Position numbers and translations under genes: made by a program. Below the pieces are notes generated by a model that saw only the letters and a list, made by a program, of their open reading frames with translations, searched no databases and was not told the DNA's origin. DNA of 64,000 bases from RCC90-49c sp051016155. Its GTDB lineage: Bacteria > Bacteroidota > Bacteroidia > Cytophagales > Amoebophilaceae. Shown here piece after piece: positions 17,808-26,439 of this stretch (the stretch's first letter is position 1; each line of letters begins with the position of its first letter). The DNA lies in contig CP136537.1 of NCBI GenBank assembly GCA_051016155.1, positions 682,001 to 746,000 of the forward strand, written 5' to 3'.

Positions 17808-19307
17808 ATGTCTCTTAAAACATCTCTGAGCAAGCCTCTAGCAGCTTGGGTCGTTTATCAGCAGCGGCAGTGGAGCCGACAGCCTGGAGCTACCCAGCAG
17901 CGTGTGTTGAAGCAGTTGGTCCGCAGCGCGCAGCACACTCGGTTTGGGCAGGACCATCATTTCAGCGCTATTAAGACATACGCTGACTTCAAAGCCCAGG
18001 TGCCAGTGAGGGACTACGAGGGCTTGGTGCCTTATATTGAACAGATGAAAGCAGGCGCTAGGGATGTGCTTTGGCCAGGCAGGCCTGTATATTGGGCCAA
18101 GACTTCGGGCACTACTTCGGGCAGCAAATATATTCCCATTACCCAGGCGTCCCTCCCCCATCATCTACGTGCTGCGCGCAATGCGCTGCTCTGCTACGTC
18201 CACGAGACAGGCCGCGCTGAGTTCTTGGCAGGCCACATGATTTTTTTGTCGGGTAGCCCTGCGCTGGAAGACGTGGGGGGCATTCCCACAGGGAGGCTCT
18301 CTGGCATTGTGAACCATCATGTGCCAGCTTATTTGCGGCGCAACCAGCTTCCGAGCTATGCCACCAATTGCATCGCTGACTGGGAAGCCAAGATAGACGC
18401 CATCGTAGAAGAGACGCTGACAGCGCCTATGACACTGATCTCGGGCATTCCGCCTTGGGTACAGATGTACTTAGACAAGCTGCAGCAGCGTGCAGGCCGC
18501 CCTATTCAAGAAATCTTTCCAGACTTCTCTTTGCTGGTGCATGGTGGGGTTAATTTTGCGCCATATCAGGCTAAGCTTTTTGACACCATAGGTAAGCCTG
18601 TTGATACGATAGAGACTTATCCTGCTTCGGAGGGCTTCATTGCTTTTCAGGATTCGCAGCAGGAAGAAGGGTTATTGCTGCAGCTCGATAGTGGCCTCTT
18701 TTTTGAGTTCATTCCTACTGATCAGTATTTTTCTGCCCAGCCGCCGCGGCTCTGTGTGGAAGAAGTGGAGCTGGGCGTAGACTATACCCTTGTCTTGAGC
18801 ACCAATGCGGGCCTCTGGGCCTATGCGCTGGGCGACACGGTGAAGTTTGTCTCCAAGGCGCCGTACAGGATCGTTGTGACAGGCCGTATCAAGCACTTTA
18901 TCTCTGCCTTTGGCGAGCATGTGATTGCTGAAGAGGTGGACAAGGCCATGCAAACGGCCCTGGGCAAGCACCCTGAAACTAGGCTCACAGAATTTACTGT
19001 AGCGCCCTATGTGAGCAAGCAGCAAGGAGAACCATCTTACCACGAATGGTTGATTGAGTTTGCCCAGCCGCCGCAGCGTTTAGCGGCCTTTGCCCAAGAT
19101 TTGGACCTGGCCCTGCGCCAGCTGAATACTTACTACGACGATTTGGTGGCAGGCAAAGTGCTGCAGCCCCTCCAGGTGACCTCACTTACTCCAGGCACCT
19201 TTCAGCAGCATGGGCAAGCCACTGGCCAGCTAGGCGGACAGAACAAGGTAGTACGCCTGGCCAACAACCGCGCACTAGCCCAGGCGCTTGGAGGCGATCA
19301 AGTGTAG
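17808..19307 (+). CDS. GH3-family acyl-acid-amido synthetase-like protein
   Basis: From the ATG at 17808 the protein has 499 residues (MSLKTSLSKPLAAWVVYQQRQW). The open frame extends upstream to 17598, but that part only translates the IS repeats (LRDFITHEYML three times), so I reject it. Family features: HTRFGQDHHFSAI…Y.DFKAQVPVRDYEGL, the ATP-binding TSGTTSGSKYIPIT, YPASEGFIAFQ, YRLGD-like WAYALGDTVKF, and GRIKHFISAFGEHVIAEEVD. GH3 enzymes are ANL-fold adenylases, known in plants for joining amino acids to hormones; bacterial members, frequent in Cytophagales, have no firm substrate. The IS pair sits immediately upstream and may affect expression. Confidence 0.88.
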   Translation: MSLKTSLSKPLAAWVVYQQRQWSRQPGATQQRVLKQLVRSAQHTRFGQDHHFSAIKTYADFKAQVPVRDYEGLVPYIEQMKAGARDVLWPGRPVYWAKTSGTTSGSKYIPITQASLPHHLRAARNALLCYVHETGRAEFLAGHMIFLSGSPALEDVGGIPTGRLSGIVNHHVPAYLRRNQLPSYATNCIADWEAKIDAIVEETLTAPMTLISGIPPWVQMYLDKLQQRAGRPIQEIFPDFSLLVHGGVNFAPYQAKLFDTIGKPVDTIETYPASEGFIAFQDSQQEEGLLLQLDSGLFFEFIPTDQYFSAQPPRLCVEEVELGVDYTLVLSTNAGLWAYALGDTVKFVSKAPYRIVVTGRIKHFISAFGEHVIAEEVDKAMQTALGKHPETRLTEFTVAPYVSKQQGEPSYHEWLIEFAQPPQRLAAFAQDLDLALRQLNTYYDDLVAGKVLQPLQVTSLTPGTFQQHGQATGQLGGQNKVVRLANNRALAQALGGDQV

Positions 19308-19345
19308 CGCCTGAGGGCTTGATGGTGGGGTTTGGAAGAATGGCT

Positions 19346-20263
19346 TCAAGATGAGGAAGAAAGTTGCGGATCATCTTTGGTGGCGTCAACTAGAATTTGT
19401 AGTTGTGTGAGATGCTCTAGCAATTTTTCTCTTTCTGTGTTCCTGATTTTGCCTCTTGTTAACGACTGCGTATCAATGCTATTTCGCCTTGTTGCATTTA
19501 CTTTAGTACTTTCTACCCAATCACTGTCCTCTTCAAGTTTAAGATTAAATTCTTTTATGGCTTCCTCTAAATTTTGTTGACTCTTTATGTACTCAATCTT
19601 GTCTTGAACTTCCTGTCGCCTTGCCAGCCCCTCTAATACTTCTATTACCAATTCCTCATTAGAGAAAAAGGAAGCTTTCTTTGCGTCCGATAATGCAGCA
19701 TAGTTTGGGTTCTCCCCCCAACCTTTTTTTGCTTCTTTTAGTCTCCGAATCTGTACGTTTGAAAGATTATTCAAAGCCTGACTGACCGCTTCACTCACTT
19801 CTGTAGGATTAGGCTGAGGAATATCTCCTGCTGTTCCTGCTTCTCCTGCTGCTGCTTTTTGCCGCTTTGCTTCTTCTTCTGCTTGGCGCTTTGCTTCTGC
19901 TTCTTCTTTTTGCCGCTTTGCTTCTGCTTCTTCTGCTTGGCGCTTTGCTTCTGCTTCTTCTTTTTGCCGCTTTGCTTCTACTTCTTCTGCTTCTCCTCCT
20001 GCTCCTACTACTGCTGCTGCTGGTCCTGCTGCTCTTCCACCAGGAGGTCTTGATGGATAGTGCCCTACGTTAGCAGGGGGTCCGCCACAGGGTGTTCCAT
20101 CAGATCCTAGAGTAGGTTCTTCTCCTAGGCCGGCCGCAGCAATGAGCGGTGGGGTTGTAGGTCCTGATGGCGATGGTAGAGCGGGATTTTCCCATCCGCA
20201 TCCTCGTACAACAGAAGCGCTGATCCAGCCTATGATGATACTATTGCGTACGTATAGATGCAT
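19346..20263 (-). CDS. Putative exported coiled-coil protein with AEAKRQ repeats
   Basis: I do not recognise a family. The 305-residue protein begins with a hydrophobic stretch ending in Cys22 (MHLYVRNSIIIGWISASVVRGC), which may be a non-canonical lipoprotein signal. A Gly/Pro-rich linker follows. At about residues 95-135 come repeats of EAKRQKEEA/EAKRQAEEA, a charged single-helix or coiled-coil motif. The C-terminal 160 residues are helical and polar (VSQALNNLSNVQIRRLKEAKKGWGENPNYAALSDAKKASFFSNEELVIEVLEG…), ending in SSSS. The repeat DNA also opens a long antisense frame of Leu codons, which is an artefact. Confidence 0.6.
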   Translation of the reverse strand: MHLYVRNSIIIGWISASVVRGCGWENPALPSPSGPTTPPLIAAAGLGEEPTLGSDGTPCGGPPANVGHYPSRPPGGRAAGPAAAVVGAGGEAEEVEAKRQKEEAEAKRQAEEAEAKRQKEEAEAKRQAEEEAKRQKAAAGEAGTAGDIPQPNPTEVSEAVSQALNNLSNVQIRRLKEAKKGWGENPNYAALSDAKKASFFSNEELVIEVLEGLARRQEVQDKIEYIKSQQNLEEAIKEFNLKLEEDSDWVESTKVNATRRNSIDTQSLTRGKIRNTEREKLLEHLTQLQILVDATKDDPQLSSSS

Positions 20264-20348
20264 CTTTCTTTTGTTTTAACCTTAATATATGATAGACGGG
20301 GACAAAAGTAGCGTGCCTCCCTTCCTGCCTCAAGCCTATACTTACTTA

Positions 20349-20852
20349 TTAGCGCATCCTTTGGACATTCGGCAGCGGTAACTGCACGACGTATATGGCG
20401 CCTACGAGGGCGATGAGCAAGCTGAGCGCTGCCCACTCAAAGACAAAAGCATACGGGCCTAAAAGCTGCAGGCCCCAACTGGTGACGGCATTTTCTGTTC
20501 CGAGAGATAGCGCCCGCTCCTGCGGAAGGATTTGCACTGCATAGTAGCTCAAAGGCCATAGCCCTCCACTCAGTAGCCCTGCTGCCCATAGGCTGCGGAA
20601 GTTTTTAGCACGTTTAGGAGAAGGGGCAGGAGCCAAGGGGAGCAGCATAAGGCTGAACAGCAGCAGCACGAGCAGGCCACCGCCATACACCATCACCTGC
20701 ACCACCGCCACAAAGGCAGCTCCCTGCAGGAAGTAGAAGGCGGCCATGCCTAGCACCACCAGGAGCAGTCCTAGGGTTGCATAAAGTGTGTGCAGCGTTA
20801 AGAGGACGATGAAAGCTGCTGCCGCGATCCAGCCGAGCAATAGGAGGGACAT
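20349..20852 (-). CDS. nuoJ: NADH-quinone oxidoreductase subunit J
   Basis: The protein has 167 residues and five predicted membrane helices. The family signature lies at about residues 44-68: GAAFVAVVQVMVYGGGLLVLLLFSLML, matching the A..QV.VY.G...VL..F..ML pattern of NuoJ/ND6. NuoJ is part of the membrane arm of complex I. It normally precedes nuoK, but here nuoK is 10 kb away on the opposite strand and nuoAB a further 2 kb on. Confidence 0.88.
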   Translation of the reverse strand: MSLLLLGWIAAAAFIVLLTLHTLYATLGLLLVVLGMAAFYFLQGAAFVAVVQVMVYGGGLLVLLLFSLMLLPLAPAPSPKRAKNFRSLWAAGLLSGGLWPLSYYAVQILPQERALSLGTENAVTSWGLQLLGPYAFVFEWAALSLLIALVGAIYVVQLPLPNVQRMR

Positions 20853-21159
20853 GTCAGTTATCAGTTATTGATTATCAGTGATCAATGAAGGCTGCTCTTG
20901 AAGAAGTTAGCAGTGATCAATGGGTAGCTCGCTTGACGAAGGGCATTCATGGATGGCCCTTCATTACCTCGTTCTGTCATGTTGAGCGTACGAGAAACAT
21001 CCCTGCAAGGTCCACTACGCTGCGTTCCTTCACATGCGTGCAGGATGACAGAAGGCATGGTTCGGTGGGGTAACGCTACTGCGCAAAGCAGGTTAGTCAT
21101 GAGGCCCAAATAACCCAACAAACAAATGAACTAATAAATCAATAAAGAAATGGTTTCTC
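20853..21159. other. Intergenic region made of repeats
   Basis: The gap between atpG and nuoJ contains short degenerate TCAGTTATCAGTTATTGATT-like strings next to nuoJ, then a GTCATGTTGAGC-type repeat at 20967-21055, then low-complexity AATAAACAAATGAACTAAT-like sequence beside the atpG stop. I see no gene. Confidence 0.5.
20967..21055 (+). repeat. Dispersed GTCATGTTGAGC-type repeat
   Basis: It contains CGTTCTGTCATGTTGAGCG, GAGAAACATCCCTGC, GGTCCACTACGCTGCG and a trailing GGATGACAGAA that partly mirrors the start. Related copies lie at 15891-15934 (opposite orientation) and 58031-58130. Confidence 0.6.
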
Positions 21160-22041
21160 CTAGCTGACCAGTGCCTCTGCACCTGCCACAATCTCAGCAA
21201 TCTCTCGGGTAATAGCTCCTTGCCGAGTTCTGTTATAGGTAAGTCGCAACGATTTGAGCAGCTCCTCGGCATTGTCTGTGGCCTTGCTCATGGTGGTCAT
21301 GCGGGCGCCATGCTCAGAAGCATTGGATTCGAGTAAGGCTTGGTAAAACTGAATTTGTAGAGACTGGGGTACAAGCGCTTCCATCAAGGCCGCTGTAGAA
21401 GGTTCGTAGATGTAAGCAATGTGGGCTTCTTGTTGCGCAGCATCCACTGTTGCTTGGGGAATAGGCAAAAAAAGCAGCACACAGGGCACTTGGGTGGCAG
21501 CACTCTGAAATTGGTTGTAGACCAAGACTACTTGGTCATACGTAGCTTGCAGAAAAGCGTTGGTGAGCCCAACAGCTACCTGGCTAGCATGGTCAAAATC
21601 CAAGTGCTGGGAGAGCGCTACATAGTCATGGATCAGATTGAACTCCCTTGGCGCAAAAAAATCGCTGGCTTTTTTGCCGATGGGCAGCACGTCTATTTGT
21701 GCTGGCACTAGGTCGGAAGACCATGTTTGAAGGTAGTGCAGCGCTTTTTTGAGTACGTTGGCATTGAAGGCGCCGCAAAGTCCTCTGTCTGAGGTCATCA
21801 CTACGAGCAATAGTTTTTTGACAGGTCGCTTGGCGGCGTAGCGCTGGGTGGGAGCATGTTGGGTGCTAGCCATGACGTTGTTCAGGAGGGCGGTAAGCTT
21901 CTCTGCATAAGGCCGCATTTGTAGGACTTGCTGCTGCACTTTGCCTAGCTTGGCGGCGGCCACCATCTTCATGGCTTTGGTAATCTGCTGGGTAGATTGG
22001 ACAGAGTTGATCCGGTTGACGACTTCTTTGATATTAGGCAC
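21160..22041 (-). CDS. atpG: ATP synthase F1 gamma subunit
   Basis: At 293 residues it has the usual length. The N-terminal helix MPNIKEVVNRINSVQSTQQITKAMKMVAAAKL and the C-terminal helix TDNAEELLKSLRLTYNRTRQGAITREIAEIVAGAEALV form the rotor shaft of F1 and are strongly conserved. TSDRGLCGAFNANV is the family signature. It is the last gene of the minus-strand atpB-E-F-H-A-G cluster and follows atpA by 47 bp. Confidence 0.96.
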   Translation of the reverse strand: MPNIKEVVNRINSVQSTQQITKAMKMVAAAKLGKVQQQVLQMRPYAEKLTALLNNVMASTQHAPTQRYAAKRPVKKLLLVVMTSDRGLCGAFNANVLKKALHYLQTWSSDLVPAQIDVLPIGKKASDFFAPREFNLIHDYVALSQHLDFDHASQVAVGLTNAFLQATYDQVVLVYNQFQSAATQVPCVLLFLPIPQATVDAAQQEAHIAYIYEPSTAALMEALVPQSLQIQFYQALLESNASEHGARMTTMSKATDNAEELLKSLRLTYNRTRQGAITREIAEIVAGAEALVS

Positions 22042-22088
22042 GAGCGGGTAGGATACGGGTTAGAAAAAAACAGGGAGTTACAACAAGA

Positions 22089-23672
22089 CTAAGTGGGTGT
22101 TACATATCGCTCAATGAGGATGTTAGCTTCTTGGGCAAGTACCTGCGTAATGGCCTTGTTCCACGTTCCTGCTGCCACTTGCGCCAAGGTGTCTTGGTGT
22201 TGTGCGGCCAGCAGGTGCAAATACGTTGCTTCAAACTCCTTGACCTTGTCTAGAGGCACTTTGTCTAAATAGCCCTGCACAGAGATGTAAAGAATAGCAA
22301 TTTGCTGGGCAACATCCACAGGGGCATATGGGGCCTGCTTGAGGAGCTCTTGGTTCTTGCGCCCGCGGTCAATGACGCGCTGGGTGGCTGGATCAAGGTC
22401 AGAGCCGAATTTGGCAAAGGCCTCTAGCTCGCGGAACTGCGCTTGGTCGAGCTTTAAGGTGCCAGCCACTTTTTTCATGGCCTTGATTTGTGCTGCCCCT
22501 CCTACACGCGAGACAGAGATACCGACATTAATGGCCGGACGAATGCCTGCGTTGAATAGATTAGTCTCTAAGAAAATCTGGCCATCTGTGATAGAAATCA
22601 CGTTGGTAGGGATGTAGGCAGCTACATCACTGGCTTGGGTTTCGATGATGGGCAAAGCTGTTAGCGAACCGCCTCCTTTGACCTTTCCCTGCAGAGAAGG
22701 CGGCAGATCGTTCATTTGCTGGGCAATGGCGTCATTGTCATTGATCTTGGCCGCACGCTCCAAAAGTCTAGAGTGTAGGTAGAAGACATCGCCTGGATAG
22801 GCTTCTCGGCCTGGAGGCCTTCTTAAGAGCAAAGACACTTCTCTGTAAGCAACGGCTTGCTTGGATAGATCATCATAAATGACCAGAGCAGGGCGGCCTG
22901 TGTCTCTGAAATACTCGCCAATGGCAGCACCTGCAAAAGGAGCGTAAAACTGAAGCGGCGCAGGGGTGGCGGCTGGTGCAGCCACAATCACTGTATAGGC
23001 CATGGCACCGTGCTCTTCTAGTATAGTCACGACACTGGCTATGTCAGAGGCTTTTTGACCTATGGCCACGTAAATACAATACACAGGCTCCCCTTGCTCA
23101 TAAAACGAACGTTGGTTGATGATGGTATCTAGGGCAATGGTCGTCTTGCCTGTTTGGCGGTCTCCAATGATCAGTTCTCGCTGTCCTCGGCCAATGGGAA
23201 TCATGGCATCGATGGCTTTGATCCCTGTCTGCAAAGGCGTGCTTACGGGTTGGCGGTAGATCACGCCTGGGGCTTTTCTTTCCAAGGGCATCTCGAACAA
23301 CTCTCCTTCTATAGGTCCTTTGCCATCCACAGGCTCACCCAAAGTAGTGACTACACGCCCCAGCATGCCTTCTCCCACGTTGATGGCACCGATGCGCTGG
23401 GTTCTCTTGACCGTGTCACCTTCTTTGATGCCTTGGGAACTACCGAGAATAACTACTCCTACGTTGTCCTCTTCTAGATTGAGGGCCAGTGCCTTGCGGC
23501 CATCTTCAAATTCGACCAATTCGCCTGCTTGCACTTGGGTCAGCCCATGGATGCGGGCCACGCCGTCTCCTACTTGCAGTACGGTGCCTATTTCTTCGAG
23601 TTCGCTGTCTGTATTTAGGTTAGTGAGCTGCTCTTTGAGCACAGCAGCTACTTCGTCAGGACGGATGTTCAT
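22089..23672 (-). CDS. atpA: ATP synthase F1 alpha subunit
   Basis: The 527 residues carry the P-loop GDRQTGKT at positions 170-177, the visible [18 protein letters not shown] segment and the alpha signature ([22 protein letters not shown]). It is the non-catalytic nucleotide-binding subunit of F1. It sits between atpH, 171 bp upstream, and atpG; the beta and epsilon genes are not in the window, as is common in Bacteroidota with a separate atpDC. Confidence 0.97.
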   Translation of the reverse strand: MNIRPDEVAAVLKEQLTNLNTDSELEEIGTVLQVGDGVARIHGLTQVQAGELVEFEDGRKALALNLEEDNVGVVILGSSQGIKEGDTVKRTQRIGAINVGEGMLGRVVTTLGEPVDGKGPIEGELFEMPLERKAPGVIYRQPVSTPLQTGIKAIDAMIPIGRGQRELIIGDRQTGKTTIALDTIINQRSFYEQGEPVYCIYVAIGQKASDIASVVTILEEHGAMAYTVIVAAPAATPAPLQFYAPFAGAAIGEYFRDTGRPALVIYDDLSKQAVAYREVSLLLRRPPGREAYPGDVFYLHSRLLERAAKINDNDAIAQQMNDLPPSLQGKVKGGGSLTALPIIETQASDVAAYIPTNVISITDGQIFLETNLFNAGIRPAINVGISVSRVGGAAQIKAMKKVAGTLKLDQAQFRELEAFAKFGSDLDPATQRVIDRGRKNQELLKQAPYAPVDVAQQIAILYISVQGYLDKVPLDKVKEFEATYLHLLAAQHQDTLAQVAAGTWNKAITQVLAQEANILIERYVTPT

Positions 23673-23843
23673 GAGGTTATTCAGAGGTTATTTAGACTAT
23701 TTATATGAATGACTGATCTACCAAGGGTTTGAAAAGATGGGACTGCTACTTCTGAGATAGCTTTTACTATTATGCATAGAGCTGAAGCCATATTTTTATC
23801 TATCAAGTATCACTCCCAGTCATTGATTCCTGATAACCAAACT

Positions 23844-24386
23844 TTAGTATCCTTCTGTTATGTAACCCTTTTTCAAGGCAAGCAGCCTTTTTCGCAAGCT
23901 TTTGTCGAGCCGTTTGTCTTCTACCTGGAGCACATACCCTCCTATCAAGGCTGGGTCAATGTGTTGTTCTAGCACTATTTGTTGACAAGGGGCGGTCTGC
24001 TGTATAATCTGCTCCAGTTGAAGGGCAATCGCTTCAGATAGTGGGGTTACAGTAGTGACACTAGCTCTTTTGATGCCTTGGGACTGATCATACTGGGCCA
24101 GAAAGGCTTGGGCCATGCTTGGCAATAAGACTTCTCGATTTTTTTGGACAACCAGGGTGAGAAAACTGAGTGTAAGGTCATGTACCTTTCCCTGAAAAAT
24201 AGCTTGCAGCACTGCCTGCTTCTTGCGCTGTTTGAGTCCAGGGTGCTTGAGCATGTCTAGCAGCGCTGGGTTGTCCTTACATACTTGTTCAAAGCTCTGC
24301 ATATCTGCATGAACGCTCGCCAAGACATTTTTTTCCGAAGCTAGTTGCAAAAGAGATTTAGCGTACCGAGAGGCTATACCGTTCAT
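23844..24386 (-). CDS. atpH: ATP synthase F1 delta subunit
   Basis: The protein has 180 residues. The N-terminal helical domain starts MNGIASRYAKSLLQLASEKN, and the C-terminal segment LEQHIDPALIGGYVLQVEDKRLDKSLRKRL is the family signature. It forms the stator link between F1 and the b subunit. It lies between atpA and, upstream, an inserted rpn-type gene that separates it from atpF. Confidence 0.93.
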   Translation of the reverse strand: MNGIASRYAKSLLQLASEKNVLASVHADMQSFEQVCKDNPALLDMLKHPGLKQRKKQAVLQAIFQGKVHDLTLSFLTLVVQKNREVLLPSMAQAFLAQYDQSQGIKRASVTTVTPLSEAIALQLEQIIQQTAPCQQIVLEQHIDPALIGGYVLQVEDKRLDKSLRKRLLALKKGYITEGY

Positions 24387-24453
24387 GGAGCTATTACGTT
24401 ACTAAGGTATCGGGAAAATTTGAGAAGAAGGGACGCGACACAGCGTGAACCGT

Positions 24454-25344
24454 TTACTTATTTTTAAGTTGTTCGAGCGCTGCGCTGCTTAGTCCTGTCA
24501 CCTTTTTCACTGTCTCCATGTCCCAATGGAGCTGTGAGAGCATATTGCTAGCAATCTCCAGGCTTTTAGCTTGCATGCCTTCTTGTCTACCCGCTCTTCT
24601 ACCTTCTTGTTTTAGTTGCTGTCCGTAAGTCATAATGATATCTCGTTTATCGATTAACACATCACTTATAAAGTCAAACATGTGTTTGCCTACTTCTTTA
24701 CGCCGCAGTGAGACTGCATAGGCAAGCATCGTCTCAATATAATCATCGCCTACTTCCTGCACACAGGCCTGAAACACTGGACGATAAGCAGAAGTCTCTA
24801 GTTCAAAGTTACCGCTTTCGCTATGCTTAATCAACAGCTCCATAGGAGCGCATATCCCATGATTGAGCACTTCTGCATCACTTATTTTTTGAATTTCCAC
24901 TAGATGATAGCGACCAGAAAGCTCTTGGCTGCCTAGTGCTGGAAGTTCATAATAACCTTCAGCAGTAGAAGGGCAGGGCCAGGTATCAGCTTGTGAGAAA
25001 ACAATATTCACGATCAAGGGCCATTTTTGATACTGCTGCACATAGGCCTCTACGGCATCCATATCGTAGCGAAGCACGCGCACAAGCATCATGAAATCTG
25101 GCTTTCCTTGGTGCTCTGCACAAGCCAATAATGTGTAACACTGATCGATAGTTAACTGATAAATAATATCGCGGTGCCGCTGCTTAAGCTTGGCATCAGT
25201 GTTAGTTCTATCAACACGTGCTAAAGAATCAAAGTCTACCAGCTGTTGTATAGAATCAGGTAGATGCTGCTTAAAAAAGGACTTAGCAATGGCCAGCCGT
25301 TCCAGACTTCGCTTGAAAAATGAGTCATTCTTAGTTCTTGGCAT
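24454..25344 (-). CDS. Rpn/YhgA-like PD-(D/E)XK protein inserted in the atp operon
   Basis: The 296-residue protein starts MPRTKNDSFFKRSLERLAIAKSFFKQHLPD, the Rpn-type N-terminus. It keeps the core residues in KQRHRDIIYQLTI and LLACAEHQGKPDFMMLVRVLRYD, with E-x-Q present. The tail (GMQAKSLEIASNMLSQLHWDMETVKKVTGLSSAALEQLKNK) matches the tail of the protein at 1084-1989. It is read in the same direction as the atp genes and lies between atpF and atpH. A decayed paralogue lies at 43464-44012. The family is linked to recombination and transposition-like spread; any link to ATP synthase is unlikely. Confidence 0.82.
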   Translation of the reverse strand: MPRTKNDSFFKRSLERLAIAKSFFKQHLPDSIQQLVDFDSLARVDRTNTDAKLKQRHRDIIYQLTIDQCYTLLACAEHQGKPDFMMLVRVLRYDMDAVEAYVQQYQKWPLIVNIVFSQADTWPCPSTAEGYYELPALGSQELSGRYHLVEIQKISDAEVLNHGICAPMELLIKHSESGNFELETSAYRPVFQACVQEVGDDYIETMLAYAVSLRRKEVGKHMFDFISDVLIDKRDIIMTYGQQLKQEGRRAGRQEGMQAKSLEIASNMLSQLHWDMETVKKVTGLSSAALEQLKNK

Positions 25345-25424
25345 AGGTGCATGATTTGATGCACTACTGGCGAAACAAGCGCTCTCTAGGATATTATTTG
25401 CAGAGCAAACACATCCGAAACACA

Positions 25425-25472
25425 GCTGTGGTGAATTGTTCGAGTGCTGCGTTGCTTACCTCTATGCCCCAA
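25425..25472 (-). pseudogene. Scar of a second rpn copy (C-terminal end only)
   Basis: The plus-strand text GAATTGTTCGAGTGCTGCGT, running on to TGCTTACC and ATGCCCCAAT, closely matches the 3' end of the neighbouring rpn gene at 24460-24530 (AGTTGTTCGAGCGCTGCGCT, with ATGTCCCAATGG further on). This looks like the remaining tail of another rpn copy with most of the gene deleted. It lies between the intact copy and atpF. Confidence 0.5.
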
Positions 25473-25578
25473 TAAACAGATGAATCAATGTCCTAATAGA
25501 CCAATCCTCGAATAAACAGATCAACGAATGCCTTCATGAACCAAGTTCTCCCCTATCACTCCTAAAGCGCTATCAATT

Positions 25579-26067
25579 CTACTGCGCTTCCTTGATGAGC
25601 CTTTTGATCAATTTTTCTTGCGTAGTTGAATGCTGCAGTTCGTTTTGCAATAGCTTCTCAGCAATGTTGATCGACAGGGCGGCCACTTCGTTCTGCACAG
25701 CTGCCAAAGCCGCTTTCTTTTCTTTCTCTATGTGTGTTTGGGTCTGCTCAATCGCCTTTTTACTCGCCTTTTCTGCTTCCACTTTTGCCTCTTCGATAAG
25801 GGTACTCTTGGCTATAGTGGCCTCTTCGATGATTTTTTCTCGCTCTGCATGGGCTGTTCTAAGAAGAGCATCTTTGTCAGCCTTTACTTGTGCTGCCATC
25901 TCTTTAGCATCTTCGGCTGCCTGCAGTGCTGCCTCTATATTCTCCTCACGCTCTTGTATAGCACTGAGGATAGGCTTCCATGCGAACTTGCCCAGGACCC
26001 ACAACACAACGATAAGGGTCACTGTCTGCCAAAAGATGAGTCCAAAATCAGGGGTAATTAAGTCCAT
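25579..26067 (-). CDS. atpF: ATP synthase F0 b subunit
   Basis: At 162 residues it has the normal length. One membrane helix lies at about residues 8-28 (FGLIFWQTVTLIVVLWVLGKF), followed by the W-KPIL-AI-ERE signature and a long charged coiled coil rich in Ala, Glu and Lys. It is the peripheral stalk of ATP synthase. It follows atpE by 60 bp and is separated from atpH by an inserted rpn gene. Confidence 0.95.
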   Translation of the reverse strand: MDLITPDFGLIFWQTVTLIVVLWVLGKFAWKPILSAIQEREENIEAALQAAEDAKEMAAQVKADKDALLRTAHAEREKIIEEATIAKSTLIEEAKVEAEKASKKAIEQTQTHIEKEKKAALAAVQNEVAALSINIAEKLLQNELQHSTTQEKLIKRLIKEAQ

Positions 26068-26127
26068 ACGAGGGCTTGTGTGTGCAACTATGCCTATCTA
26101 AGCTAGCGCAGCTTTTATCAGAAAAGT

Positions 26128-26373
26128 TTATTTAGTAGCGATGAGTAGACAAACGAGCACCCCGAACAGAGCAACTCCTTCAATCAGGGCAGCAGCAATA
26201 ATCATGGCTGTCTGTACTTTGTTACCTGCCTCTGGCTGTCTGGCCATAGCCTCCATGGCAGCGCTGCCTATCTTACCAATGCCGAAAGCAGCTCCCAGCG
26301 CCACCACTCCTGCTCCAATTCCTGCTCCTATGAGCGATAAGCCTGCGTCTAGAACTAACATTGCGGTTAACAT
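26128..26373 (-). CDS. atpE: ATP synthase F0 c subunit
   Basis: The 81-residue protein is a two-helix hairpin. The first helix is Gly-rich (GAGIGAGVVALGAAFGIGKIG), the polar loop contains ARQPEA, and the second helix carries the ion-binding Glu65 in AALIEGVALFG. The binding-site surroundings suggest proton rather than sodium coupling, an inference. It lies between atpB and atpF. Confidence 0.96.
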   Translation of the reverse strand: MLTAMLVLDAGLSLIGAGIGAGVVALGAAFGIGKIGSAAMEAMARQPEAGNKVQTAMIIAAALIEGVALFGVLVCLLIATK

Positions 26374-26439
26374 ACGTGTTTTTATTTAAGGGTTATACAA
26401 ATTACTAAAGTATCGATTTACTAGCTATTGATTTACTAA

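Noticed and set aside
19859..20073. Leu/Phe/Cys-rich frames on the plus strand
   Set aside because: They are antisense shadows of the AEAKRQ repeats.
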